A stretch of 38,417 nucleotides of DNA from contig DAOUUI010000004.1 in NCBI GenBank assembly GCA_030668225.1, forward strand, positions 1-38,417. Direction: 5' to 3'. The notes below the pieces were generated by a model. It ran no database searches. It saw only the letters and a list, made by a program, of their open reading frames with translations, and was not told where the DNA came from. The position numbers and the translations under genes were made by a program. Shown here piece by piece: positions 1 through 8,805 of this stretch. The stretch is from Deltaproteobacteria bacterium. GTDB lineage: Bacteria; Desulfobacterota; Deferrimicrobia; Deferrimicrobiales; Deferrimicrobiaceae. Every line of letters starts with the position of its first letter. Position 1 is the first letter of the stretch.

Positions 1-3
1 AAA

Positions 4-1986
4 GTGTTCCGCCTGAAGTTGCCGTTTTCCCCCTCGGGGGACCAGCCGGAAGCGATCCGTAGTCTCGTGGACGGTCTTTCCCGCGACTTACGGAACCAGG
101 TGCTGCTGGGGGTGACCGGGTCCGGCAAGACGTTCACGATGGCCAACGTCATCGCCGGGACCGACCGGCCGGCCCTGATCATCGCGCCGAACAAGACGCT
201 TGCCGCCCAGCTCTTCGCGGAATTCAAGGATCTTTTCCCGGAAAACGCCGTCGAATATTTTGTCTCCTATTACGACTACTACCAGCCCGAAGCCTACATT
301 CCCCAGTCGGACACCTTCATCGAGAAGGACTCGTCGATCAACGAGCAGATCGACAAGATGCGCCACAGCGCCACGCGGTCGGTCATGACCCGGCGCGACG
401 TGATCGTCGTCGCCTCGGTTTCGTGCATCTACGGTCTTGGTTCCCCGGAGTTCTACGGCAGGGCGACGGTGCGCGTCACCCGGGGCGCCGTATTCCCCCG
501 GAACGACCTGATCCGGCGTCTCATCAACATCCAGTATGAACGGAACGACATCGATTTCCACCGTGGGACCTTCCGCGTGCGGGGCGACGCGGTGGAGCTT
601 TTTCCCGCCTACGAGGAGGACCGGGTCCTGCGGATCGAATACGACGAGGACACCGTCGAGCGTATCCGGTACGTGGACCCTTTGCGGGGAACGCGCCTGT
701 ACGATGTTCCGGAGACGGTCATCTTTCCCGCCAGCCACTATGTCACGCCGGAGGAAGACCTCCACCGGGCGGTCAGGGGGATCGAGGCGGAACTGGCCGA
801 GCGGCTGGACCAGCTGACCCGGGAGGGGAAAGTGCTGGAGGCGGAAAGGGTGAGACAGCGAACGACGTACGACCTCGAGATGATACGCCAGATGGGGTTT
901 TGCAGCGGCATCGAAAACTACTCCCGGCATCTGGACGGGCGAGATCCCGGCCAGCCTCCGTACACGCTCCTCGACTATTTCCCGGGCGATTTCCTCACGT
1001 TCATCGACGAGTCGCACGTGACCGTGCCGCAGCTCAACGGGATGTACAACGGCGATTTCTCGCGGAAGTCCACGCTCGTTACGTTCGGATTCCGTCTGCC
1101 GTCCGCTCTCGACAACCGGCCGCTGCGTTTCGAGGAGTTTCTCCACAGGGTGGGGCAAACGGTATTCGTCTCCGCGACGCCGGCCGAATATGAACGGGAG
1201 GAGAGCAGGGGGGCGGTGGTGGAGCAGATCATACGGCCCACCGGTCTCGTGGATCCGGAAGTCGAGGTGAGGCCCGCATCCCGTCAGGTGGATGACCTGC
1301 TTGGGGAAATCCGTGCCCGGGCCGAAGCCGGCGACCGGGTTCTGGTGACGACTCTTACCAAACGGATGGCCGAAGACCTGACCGAGTATTACGAGGGGCA
1401 GGGTGTCCGGGTCCAGTACCTGCATTCGGACATCGACACGATCGAGAGGGTGAACATCCTCCGGAACCTGCGCCTCGGGAAGTTCGACGTCCTGATCGGC
1501 ATCAACCTCCTTCGCGAGGGGCTGGACATCCCCGAGGTGTCCCTCGTGGCCATCCTGGACGCCGACAAGGAGGGGTTTCTCCGGTCGACCCGCTCCCTGA
1601 TCCAGACGTTCGGCCGGGCCTCGCGGAACTTGTCGGGAAAGGTGATCCTCTACGCAGACCGGATGACAGGGTCGATGCGGGACGCCATTTCCGAGACGGA
1701 GCGCCGCCGGGCGAAGCAGACAGGGTTCAACGAGGAGCACGGCATCACTCCCGAGACCGTGAAAAAGAACATCGCGGAGCCGATCGGGCAGACATGCGAG
1801 GGAGACTACGTGACCGTCATCTTGGAGGAGGCGTGGGATTTTTCCTCCGCCGGAGAGCTGGCCCGCCACCTGAGGAAGCTGCGCAAGGAGATGGAAAAGG
1901 CGGCGAAGAATCTCGACTTCGAGCGGGCGGCAGAAATCCGGGACCGCCTGCTCACCCTCGAGCGCGTCGAGCTCAAGGCGAGGTAG
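4..1986 (+). CDS. uvrB: UvrABC system protein B (excinuclease subunit)
   Basis: UvrB is the damage-verifying helicase-like subunit of nucleotide excision repair; UvrA loads it and it recruits UvrC. At 660 residues it is full length for the family. Visible landmarks are the Walker A GVTGSGKT at about residues 36-43, the tyrosine-rich beta-hairpin segment [17 protein letters not shown] near 90-106, the Walker B-like FIDESH near 337, the helicase motif VI-like QTFGRASRN, and a C-terminal UVR motif ([15 protein letters not shown]) that contacts UvrC. The start is a GTG only three bases into the window, so its ribosome binding site and any longer N-terminus cannot be seen, although [17 protein letters not shown] is where UvrB proteins normally begin. 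uvrC follows after 3 nt, so the two are very likely cotranscribed. Confidence 0.97.
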   Translation: MFRLKLPFSPSGDQPEAIRSLVDGLSRDLRNQVLLGVTGSGKTFTMANVIAGTDRPALIIAPNKTLAAQLFAEFKDLFPENAVEYFVSYYDYYQPEAYIPQSDTFIEKDSSINEQIDKMRHSATRSVMTRRDVIVVASVSCIYGLGSPEFYGRATVRVTRGAVFPRNDLIRRLINIQYERNDIDFHRGTFRVRGDAVELFPAYEEDRVLRIEYDEDTVERIRYVDPLRGTRLYDVPETVIFPASHYVTPEEDLHRAVRGIEAELAERLDQLTREGKVLEAERVRQRTTYDLEMIRQMGFCSGIENYSRHLDGRDPGQPPYTLLDYFPGDFLTFIDESHVTVPQLNGMYNGDFSRKSTLVTFGFRLPSALDNRPLRFEEFLHRVGQTVFVSATPAEYEREESRGAVVEQIIRPTGLVDPEVEVRPASRQVDDLLGEIRARAEAGDRVLVTTLTKRMAEDLTEYYEGQGVRVQYLHSDIDTIERVNILRNLRLGKFDVLIGINLLREGLDIPEVSLVAILDADKEGFLRSTRSLIQTFGRASRNLSGKVILYADRMTGSMRDAISETERRRAKQTGFNEEHGITPETVKKNIAEPIGQTCEGDYVTVILEEAWDFSSAGELARHLRKLRKEMEKAAKNLDFERAAEIRDRLLTLERVELKAR

Positions 1987-1989
1987 GCG

Positions 1990-3648
1990 ATGGGGCCTCT
2001 TTCCGGGTGGAAAACGTTCCCGCGCGGCCCGGGCGTCTACCTGATGTCGGACGTCCGGGGAAAGATCTTGTACGTAGGAAAAGCGAAGAATCTGCGCGCC
2101 CGCCTTCACAATTACGCTTCGGGTGGGGGGGACGGCCGTCCCCAGATTCCTCACCTGCTCGGCCGTACGGCATCCGTCCGGTGCATCCTGACCTCCACGG
2201 AAAAGGAGGCCCTTCTCCTGGAGAATACGCTGATCAAGGAGCACCGGCCCTCGTTCAACATCTTCCTGCGGGATGACAAGGAGTACCTCCTTCTGCGAAT
2301 CGACCGGAAGGAGAAGTACCCCCGCCCCGAGCTGGTTCGCCGGGTGGCAAAGGACGGCGCAATGTACTTCGGGCCGTTTTCCTCCGCACGCGGGATCAGG
2401 GAAACCCTTCGGATTCTCTACCGACTATTCCCCCTGTGTTCCTGCTCCCGGAAGAAGTTCTCCTCCCGGACCCGGCCGTGCATCAATTACCAGATCGGGC
2501 GGTGCGTCGGGGCATGCGCAGGGATGATCTCCCGGGAAGAGTACCTGCCCTTAGTCGACAATGCCGTCCGGTTTCTCCGCGGAGATTACCGGGATCTTCT
2601 GAAGGGCTGGAAGGCCGAGATGAACGGGCTCGCAAAGGAGATGAGATTCGAGGAGGCGGCCCGGCTCCGCGACCGGATCGCCGTCGTAAAGAATACCTTC
2701 GTCCGGCAGCGGGTCGTCCGTACGGTTCCGGGGGACGTGGACGCCGTCGGATGGTTCCGGAAGGGGAACGAGGGAACGGCGGCCATCCTCCACATCCGGG
2801 AAGGCCGGCTCTCGGATGCCCATTCCTATCATTTCCGGGTGGCGGGGGAGGAGGGCGAGGCGGTCACCCCCTTTCTCCTCCAGCACTATTCCGAGGGTGT
2901 CTACTTCCCGGGGGAGATCCTGCTGCCTCTCGATATATCGGATTCGAAGCCGGTGGCCTCCCTTCTCTCGGAGCGCGCCGCCGGCACGGTCGCCATCCGG
3001 ACTCCCGTGAAAGGAGAAAGAGCGCGCCTCGTGGAACTGGCGAACCGGAACGCGGCGGAGGCAAACCGCATGCGGAAGGAGAAGGAGGCCGATTACGAGG
3101 CATTGTCGGCAAGACTTGCCTCTCTTTGCCGGCTCCCCCGTCCCCCCGTCCGGATCGAGGGTTTCGACATCTCGAACATCTCGGGAGCGGAACCGGCGGG
3201 CTCGATGGTGACGTTCGTCGGCGGGAAGGCGGTGAAGAAGTGGTACCGGAAGTTCGCGGTGCGCGGGACAGCGGGCCAGGACGATTTCGCGATGATGGGA
3301 GAAGTGGTGCGGCGACGCTTCGGACACGGCGACGATTTCGGCGGCATGCCGGACCTCGTGCTGATCGACGGCGGGAAGGGACAGCTCTCCTCCGCCATGG
3401 CCGCGATGGCCGCCGCAGGGTGGGGCCACGTTCCGGTCATCTCGCTTGCCAAGGAGCGTTCCCGGGGCGGACAGGCGGTCTTCCGCGAGCGGATCTTCCT
3501 TCCCGGCCGGAAGAACCCGGTGGTTCCCCCGCAAAACGACCCGGTGCTGCTCCTCCTCATGCGGATCCGGGACGAGGCCCACCGGTTCGCGCTTTCCTAC
3601 CACCGCATGCGACGGGCAAGGAAGTTCACCGGCGGCGCGGGGGCATAA
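1990..3648 (+). CDS. uvrC: UvrABC system protein C, lacking the C-terminal HhH domain
   Basis: UvrC makes both incisions in nucleotide excision repair. The N-terminal GIY-YIG nuclease (GVYLM...ILYVGKAKNLRARL, about residues 13-37) makes the 3' cut. A cysteine set spaced C-x11-C-x7-C-x3-C (CSRKK...RPCINYQIGRCVGAC) matches the reported iron-sulfur ligands of UvrC. A UVR motif (MRFEEAARLRDRI) follows. The RNase H-like 5' nuclease shows GFDISN, LIDGGKGQL and RDEAHRFA, holding the expected Asp, Asp and His. The protein then stops after RMRRARKFTGGAGA, where other UvrC proteins continue with about 55-60 residues of tandem helix-hairpin-helix. It is 552 residues long against roughly 600 in the family. 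I checked the other two forward frames past the stop and saw no HhH-like sequence, so a simple frameshift does not explain the loss. Confidence 0.96.
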   Translation: MGPLSGWKTFPRGPGVYLMSDVRGKILYVGKAKNLRARLHNYASGGGDGRPQIPHLLGRTASVRCILTSTEKEALLLENTLIKEHRPSFNIFLRDDKEYLLLRIDRKEKYPRPELVRRVAKDGAMYFGPFSSARGIRETLRILYRLFPLCSCSRKKFSSRTRPCINYQIGRCVGACAGMISREEYLPLVDNAVRFLRGDYRDLLKGWKAEMNGLAKEMRFEEAARLRDRIAVVKNTFVRQRVVRTVPGDVDAVGWFRKGNEGTAAILHIREGRLSDAHSYHFRVAGEEGEAVTPFLLQHYSEGVYFPGEILLPLDISDSKPVASLLSERAAGTVAIRTPVKGERARLVELANRNAAEANRMRKEKEADYEALSARLASLCRLPRPPVRIEGFDISNISGAEPAGSMVTFVGGKAVKKWYRKFAVRGTAGQDDFAMMGEVVRRRFGHGDDFGGMPDLVLIDGGKGQLSSAMAAMAAAGWGHVPVISLAKERSRGGQAVFRERIFLPGRKNPVVPPQNDPVLLLLMRIRDEAHRFALSYHRMRRARKFTGGAGA

Positions 3649-3715
3649 TCTTCGGGGACGCCTTTAGTAAAGCCCCGGTTCCCCATGACGGAACGGAGGT
3701 TGCAATGCCCGCGGC

Positions 3716-6109
3716 ATGGGTTATCCGTTCCGGAATCTGGGTTCCGCGCTGTTCCTTTCCCTCCCCCTCCTCATCGGGTTCTTTCTCGGTCTCTCCGCGG
3801 GTCCGTGTCGTGATGCCGTAGCCGCGGGTTTCCTGCTCCTCTCCCTCCTCTTGATCGTTTTCCGGCTGCCCCCGGTGGCTGCGGCGTCCGGAGTTATGGC
3901 GCTCTGCGGTGTCCTTGCCGCGGGCCGGATCCCTCTTCTCGACCCGGAACTTGCCCGGCCGTTTCTCGGGGCGGAGGTCGTTCTCCACGGGAGCATATTC
4001 CAGATCCGTCACACCGATGCGGGATGGAGCGGCGTCGTGGAAGGGGCCGAGATAGCGTTTCTTGACGGATCCGGCTCGATCCGGCCGGGCCGGGTGCTCC
4101 TGTCGGTTCGAAACCCGGACGCCGTCGTATCTTTCCCGGCCGAGGTCCGGGCGACGGGGCGACTGCGCGCCATAAGGAGCCGGGGAAACCCCGGAGAGCT
4201 CCCACGGGAATGGACAGCGCTTGCGCTTCGCGTCCAGTACCGGTTCTTTGCAGACGCGCCCCGCACGGTCTTTCTTCCGATGAAAGACGGAAACGAGGGA
4301 TTAATGGCCGTATTCCGGCGCGCCCGGGAACGCGCGAAGCGATGGCTTGTCCTTCATGCCGGCGAGTCCGATGGGGCCCTCTATCTCCGGGCAATGGCGA
4401 CGGGAGAGGTTCCTCCGTCTTCCCACCCTCTGGTAACTCTTTTGCGGAGAACGGGACTTTCCCACCTGTTGGCGATATCGGGGATGCACGTGGTCCTTTT
4501 CTTCTCGGTCCAGTCGTTTCTGGTCCGGTGCGCACTCTGGATTTTTCGCCGCAGGCACGCGGTTCCGGACCTGTTCAGGGTTTCCGCCTTCCTGTCGCTG
4601 CCTGCCTGCTGGGCGTACGCCCTGATGGCCGGGTCCCCGGTTTCCGCGATCCGTGCCGCGGGGATGCTCACCCTGGTCGTGCTCCTCAGGCACCTCCTGG
4701 GGGTTCGCGGGTCCGATGCGGCATGGACGGTCCTCTTCCTGTCCACGATCGCATATGCGCCTTCGTGGATCTTTTCCCCGTCATTTCTTCTTTCCTACGG
4801 CGCATCCTTTTTCCTGATTGCATCCTTTGCGGGAAAAGGGCGAAATGCTTCCCGCTCGATGCATCCTCTCCGGAGGGCTGCAGGATGGGCAAGGAACGCG
4901 GTGGTCGGGTCCACGATGGCATTTTTAGGGACGCTGCCGGTGTCTGCGGCATTTTTCGGACATCTCCCGGCGGGCGCGATCCTGTGGAACGTCCTGTTCG
5001 TCCCCGTGCTCGGGATCGTCGGGGTAACCGGGGCGTTTCTCGGGGTCGCGGGGGGCGTCTTTTCGGTCGAACTACTCGGGGGGCCTGTCCGAATCGCCGC
5101 ACGGATCCTTTGCGACTCTCTCTCTGTTCTTGCACGAGTTTCCGGGAACGGGTCCGGCTTCGTCTCTCTCCCGCCTTCCGGGATCGCCGCCCCGATTGTC
5201 TGTTTCGGGGCCGCGGTCCTCGGGTCCCTCTGGCTTCGCAGCCGCGGCAGGGAGCCGTGGCCGGCGGTGGCAGTCGCCAGTGCCGTTTTCCTCGCCTGGA
5301 TCCACGTTCCGTACGCCGCGCTGCCTGACCACCGCCTGACCGTCGCCGCGTTGAATGTCGGAAAAGGGGCGGCTCACGTAATATCTTTCCCGGGAGGAGG
5401 GCACATGCTCGTCGATTGCGGAAGCGCCCTGCGAGGGGACAAGGGAGAGAGCGTCGTCCTTCCCTACCTGAGGGGGAGGGGGATTCGCCGGATCGATGTC
5501 CTCGTTCTGACGCATCCGCACGAGGACCATTACGGCGGGGCGGCGGCCGTTTTGTCTTCTTTGCCCGTAGGGGAGATCTGGATTCCCGAGGGGATTCCTA
5601 CGGGTGCTTTCGGGGGGGCGGTGCGGAAGCTGACCGACCGGGTTCGATGGAAATCCCGGGGGGACCGGTACCGGTCGGGCGGGGCGGAGGTGATCGTTCG
5701 CGGGGCAGGGAAGGCGGGCGAACTGCGAGAGATAAATGAACGGAGCCTGGTGCTGGAAATTCGCCACGGCGACTTCTCCGCGTGGCTCCCCGGCGACGTG
5801 GAGCGGGGCTCTTCCGCGTGGGGGGAGGAAACAGGTGAAGAAAAAGGGGGGAAAAGGGTTCTTTTCCTGCCACATCACGGATCTCCCAGGGCGAAGCCGG
5901 AGGCCTGGATCCGGGCCGCGTCCCCCCACGCAGTCGTTTCCCAAAATAGCAATTGTTTCAGGCAGGGGAATCTGTTACCCTCGGCTTTGTCATTCTTCTT
6001 GGAAAATGGGGCTGTTACAATGCGATCCGACGGCGACCTGATTTTCATCGAGCAAGACAGGCGGCCCAACCTCTGGGAACTGTTATTGCGCCTGCCCCCG
6101 GAAGGGTAA
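3716..6109 (+). CDS. comEC: ComEC/Rec2-family DNA uptake channel with metallo-beta-lactamase domain
   Basis: A 797-residue polytopic inner-membrane protein of the ComEC/Rec2 family, which moves single-stranded DNA across the membrane during natural transformation. The N-terminus has hydrophobic segments and a soluble DUF4131-like part. The Competence domain begins near GLSHLLAISGMHV, a family hallmark, and holds many membrane segments. The C-terminal third is a metallo-beta-lactamase fold with LTHPHEDHYGG (HxHxDH), WLPGDVE and LPHHGSPRAKPEAW. The first motif of this fold reads LNVGKGAAH rather than the usual DVGQGDA. The GGAGGT at about 3695-3700 sits 15 nt from this ATG but only 4 nt from an out-of-frame ATG at 3705, so the exact start is uncertain. 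No other competence gene is in the window, so transformation ability is not shown. Confidence 0.93.
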   Translation: MGYPFRNLGSALFLSLPLLIGFFLGLSAGPCRDAVAAGFLLLSLLLIVFRLPPVAAASGVMALCGVLAAGRIPLLDPELARPFLGAEVVLHGSIFQIRHTDAGWSGVVEGAEIAFLDGSGSIRPGRVLLSVRNPDAVVSFPAEVRATGRLRAIRSRGNPGELPREWTALALRVQYRFFADAPRTVFLPMKDGNEGLMAVFRRARERAKRWLVLHAGESDGALYLRAMATGEVPPSSHPLVTLLRRTGLSHLLAISGMHVVLFFSVQSFLVRCALWIFRRRHAVPDLFRVSAFLSLPACWAYALMAGSPVSAIRAAGMLTLVVLLRHLLGVRGSDAAWTVLFLSTIAYAPSWIFSPSFLLSYGASFFLIASFAGKGRNASRSMHPLRRAAGWARNAVVGSTMAFLGTLPVSAAFFGHLPAGAILWNVLFVPVLGIVGVTGAFLGVAGGVFSVELLGGPVRIAARILCDSLSVLARVSGNGSGFVSLPPSGIAAPIVCFGAAVLGSLWLRSRGREPWPAVAVASAVFLAWIHVPYAALPDHRLTVAALNVGKGAAHVISFPGGGHMLVDCGSALRGDKGESVVLPYLRGRGIRRIDVLVLTHPHEDHYGGAAAVLSSLPVGEIWIPEGIPTGAFGGAVRKLTDRVRWKSRGDRYRSGGAEVIVRGAGKAGELREINERSLVLEIRHGDFSAWLPGDVERGSSAWGEETGEEKGGKRVLFLPHHGSPRAKPEAWIRAASPHAVVSQNSNCFRQGNLLPSALSFFLENGAVTMRSDGDLIFIEQDRRPNLWELLLRLPPEG
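5993..6021 (+). promoter_or_regulatory. Candidate extended -10 promoter inside the comEC 3' end
   Basis: TACAAT at 6016-6021 is preceded directly by TGT, giving an extended -10 (TGnTACAAT). The matching -35 position is poor (TTCTTC, 17-nt spacing). It lies about 125 nt upstream of the GGDEF gene, in a noticeably more AT-rich stretch at the end of comEC, and could drive the GGDEF-hisS-aspS group. Only pattern matching supports it. Confidence 0.35.
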
Positions 6110-6146
6110 AAGGGAACCGGACGCATGCATTTTTCCGGCAGATGAA

Positions 6147-7538
6147 ATGGCGAAACAACGAGTTCTGATCCTCTCCCCCGACCCGGAGCAAATCCACGGC
6201 ACGCTCGGGGAACCCTCTCTTGCCGGCATCCATATTACGGTCCAAGCTGACTGGGACAAGGGAATGGCCGCCCTCTCCAAGGAGAATTTCTCGGTCATCG
6301 TCGCCCGGCAATTCCATCAGAACCAGGCCGCGGAAAGCTTCGTTCAGGACATTCTATCGCTTGCACCGAAGACCCCCCTCGTCCTGATCCTCCCGAAGAA
6401 GGGGGGGCCTTCCGTTCTCGGGGGGATACGGGGGGGCGCATCCGAGATCATATTCGAGGAGAACCTGGAACAGGAACTGCTGCAGACCCTGAAAAAGTAT
6501 CTCTTTCTCGGGCATGGACTTCTCCGGAAAATGTCCCTCGACGAACTGTTCGACTACTGTTTCCCCGTGATCACCACGACCGATATGGATATGCTCGGCT
6601 ATACGGTCATCGAGATGTTCAAGGAGTCGCTCGGGGCCTCGTTCGGGATTCTGTTCCGCGAGCAGGAGGGGAGAGGCACCGGATACTCCATCCAGGCGAC
6701 GGCAGGGTTTCCCGACGATTCGATGGCGGGGGTCTTCCTCCTCCGGTACGGCGCAGGGATCACGAAGCTCTCCTCGCCCACGCCCGCCGTGTTCCCAACC
6801 GAGAGTGTGGTAAGTCACACCCCGGAGGACGAGAAGATGCTCGGAGAGAACCGGACGTTCTTCTCCCTCCGGTTCGACCTGTCTTCCGGGTCGAGCATCT
6901 TCGCTGTTCTTGCCCTGCGGGGCGCCCCGGCGCCGGATGTGCTCGGTAGCACGCTCCTCAACTTTTTCTACCGCCAGGTCCGGTTTGCGCTCCTCAACGC
7001 CGAGCGCGGGATGCAAACGCAGAACCTGATCTACATCGACGACCTCACCAAGCTGTACAACAGCCGGTATCTCAACGTGGTGTTGGACCGGGAGCTGAAA
7101 CGGTCGGAGCGGTACAGGAACTTCTTCTCGGTCCTGTTCATGGACCTCGATTTCTTCAAGCGCGTCAACGACACGCATGGGCACCTCATCGGGACGAGGG
7201 TCCTGGTGGAGGCAGGTGGCGTACTGCGCTTATGCGTTCGCGAGACGGACAGCGTAGTCCGGTACGGCGGGGACGAGTTCGTAGTTCTCCTCGTGGAGAC
7301 GAAGGCCGAGGAGGCGTTTCTGGTAGCGGAGCGGATGCGGAAGATGTTCGAGGAGAAATCGTTCGGCCAGGAGAACGGGCTCGATATCCGCCTGACGATC
7401 TCCATCGGGATCGCGGCCTTCCCCGAGCACGCCACGACGAAGCAGCATCTGCTGAACCTGGCCGACAAAGCGATGTACAGAGGGAAGGACTCCACCCGGA
7501 ACGTTGTCTACTTAGCCGATGCGCAGAACGTCCCATGA
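6147..7538 (+). CDS. GGDEF diguanylate cyclase with pseudo-receiver and GAF-like domains
   Basis: A 463-residue signalling protein predicted to make cyclic di-GMP from two GTP. Residues 1 to about 125 look like a response-regulator receiver fold (QRVLILSPDPE at strand 1), but the phospho-acceptor Asp at the end of strand 3 is absent: the stretch reads FSVIVARQF, with Ala53 in that place. Residues about 140-285 resemble a GAF-type sensor (inference from length and pattern). The C-terminal GGDEF domain has an intact active site, RYGGDEFVVLL (GGDEF at 374-378), and an intact inhibitory I-site RETD (365-368) exactly five residues before it, so product inhibition is expected. No transmembrane helix is obvious. 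Its stop overlaps the hisS start (ATGA), implying translational coupling to aminoacyl-tRNA synthetase genes. The sensed signal is unknown. Confidence 0.9.
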   Translation: MAKQRVLILSPDPEQIHGTLGEPSLAGIHITVQADWDKGMAALSKENFSVIVARQFHQNQAAESFVQDILSLAPKTPLVLILPKKGGPSVLGGIRGGASEIIFEENLEQELLQTLKKYLFLGHGLLRKMSLDELFDYCFPVITTTDMDMLGYTVIEMFKESLGASFGILFREQEGRGTGYSIQATAGFPDDSMAGVFLLRYGAGITKLSSPTPAVFPTESVVSHTPEDEKMLGENRTFFSLRFDLSSGSSIFAVLALRGAPAPDVLGSTLLNFFYRQVRFALLNAERGMQTQNLIYIDDLTKLYNSRYLNVVLDRELKRSERYRNFFSVLFMDLDFFKRVNDTHGHLIGTRVLVEAGGVLRLCVRETDSVVRYGGDEFVVLLVETKAEEAFLVAERMRKMFEEKSFGQENGLDIRLTISIGIAAFPEHATTKQHLLNLADKAMYRGKDSTRNVVYLADAQNVP

Positions 7539-8803
7539 CCCTGTCTTCCGTCCGGGGGATGAAGGACATCCTTCCCCCAACCTCTGCCAGGTGGGCCGCT
7601 CTGGAGAAGGTGTATCGCGAGTGTGCAATCCGGTTCGGGTTCTCCGAGATCCGGACCCCCGTCCTCGAGAAAACCGAGCTCTTCTCGCGCTCGGTTGGCG
7701 AAACAACCGACATCGTGGAAAAGGAGATGTACACTTTCTCTGACCGCTCCGGGGAAAGTCTTTCGATGCGGCCGGAGGGAACCGCGCCCGTCGTACGGGC
7801 CCTGCAAGCCAATCGGGCCGCGCTGGGGGAGTGGCCTGTCCGGTTGTTCTACACGGGCCCGATGTTCCGTCACGAAAGGCCCCAGAAGGGTCGGTTCCGC
7901 CAGTTCCATCAGTTCGGAGCGGAGATGTTCGGCACCGATTCGCCGTTCGCGGACGCGGAGATCCTGACTTTCCTCTTCGGGTTTTTGAAAGAGACCGGGC
8001 TTTCGGGAGTCTCCCTCGAGCTCAACACACTGGGGGACCCCGAATGCCGCCCCGCCTATCACCGAAAGCTGTCCGACTTCCTCTCCTCCCAAGAGGACCG
8101 GTTGTGCGACGACTGCCGCCGCCGGCGCGCGAAGAATCCCCTCCGCGTGCTGGACTGCAAGGCCGAAGGATGCATTCGCGCCACCGCCGACGCCCCGTCT
8201 GTGCTGGACTCCCTCTGCGACCCCTGCCGCGAGCACTTCGAGTCGGTGGAGGGGGCGTTGCGCGAATTGGAAATCCCCTTCGCCAGGAACCCGCGCATGG
8301 TCCGTGGCCTGGACTACTACCGCCGGACCACGTTCGAGTTCGTGATCCCCGGCATGGGGGCGCAGAACACGGTCGCGGCGGGGGGGCGGTACGACGGGCT
8401 GGCGGAGATGCTGGGGGGACGGGAACGGATCCCCGCGATCGGGTTCGCCATCGGGGTCGAACGCCTCCTGATGCTCCTCGGGGAAGGAGAACCCCGGGGC
8501 CCTGCGACGGACGTGACCCTGGTCACCTCCGGCATCCGGTTCCTTGCCGAGGCGTTCCGCTGGAAGATGGAGTTGATCGGCAGGGGGATCCGGGCCGAGA
8601 TGGACTACGAAGGCCGGAGCGTCAAGAGCCAGTTCCGGCGCGCGGACAAGTCGGGGGCACGATTCGTCCTGGTGTTCGGGGAATCGGAGGCAGAGCGTGG
8701 AGGCGTCGTGTTTCGCGACATGGCGGCGGGGGTGCAGGAGGAAATATCGAAGGATGAAGCGATCCGGCGGTTGCATCGCCTCACGGAAGAGAAGGGGGGG
8801 TAG
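7535..8803 (+). CDS. hisS: Histidine--tRNA ligase
   Basis: Class II histidyl-tRNA synthetase, about 422 residues, normal for bacterial HisRS. The ORF track extends far upstream, but the real start is the ATG at 7535, giving [15 protein letters not shown], the standard N-terminus; it overlaps the stop of the GGDEF gene by 4 nt. Motif 2 ([20 protein letters not shown]), the histidine-binding motifs ([31 protein letters not shown]) and a C-terminal anticodon-binding domain are visible. The insertion domain carries CDDCRRR and CDPC pairs (CxxC...CxxC), common in HisRS from many bacteria. aspS follows 2 nt downstream, the frequent hisS-aspS pairing. Confidence 0.97.
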   Translation: MTLSSVRGMKDILPPTSARWAALEKVYRECAIRFGFSEIRTPVLEKTELFSRSVGETTDIVEKEMYTFSDRSGESLSMRPEGTAPVVRALQANRAALGEWPVRLFYTGPMFRHERPQKGRFRQFHQFGAEMFGTDSPFADAEILTFLFGFLKETGLSGVSLELNTLGDPECRPAYHRKLSDFLSSQEDRLCDDCRRRRAKNPLRVLDCKAEGCIRATADAPSVLDSLCDPCREHFESVEGALRELEIPFARNPRMVRGLDYYRRTTFEFVIPGMGAQNTVAAGGRYDGLAEMLGGRERIPAIGFAIGVERLLMLLGEGEPRGPATDVTLVTSGIRFLAEAFRWKMELIGRGIRAEMDYEGRSVKSQFRRADKSGARFVLVFGESEAERGGVVFRDMAAGVQEEISKDEAIRRLHRLTEEKGG

Positions 8804-8805
8804 GG

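Noticed and set aside
88-2244. 718-aa minus-strand ORF opposite uvrB/uvrC
   Set aside because: Shadow frame in GC-rich DNA opposite an unmistakable uvrB; no recognisable domain and Pro/Arg/His-rich composition.
3649-3715. Possible frameshift hiding the UvrC HhH domain
   Set aside because: Neither alternative forward frame beyond 3600 encodes HhH-like sequence and only 67 nt remain before comEC.
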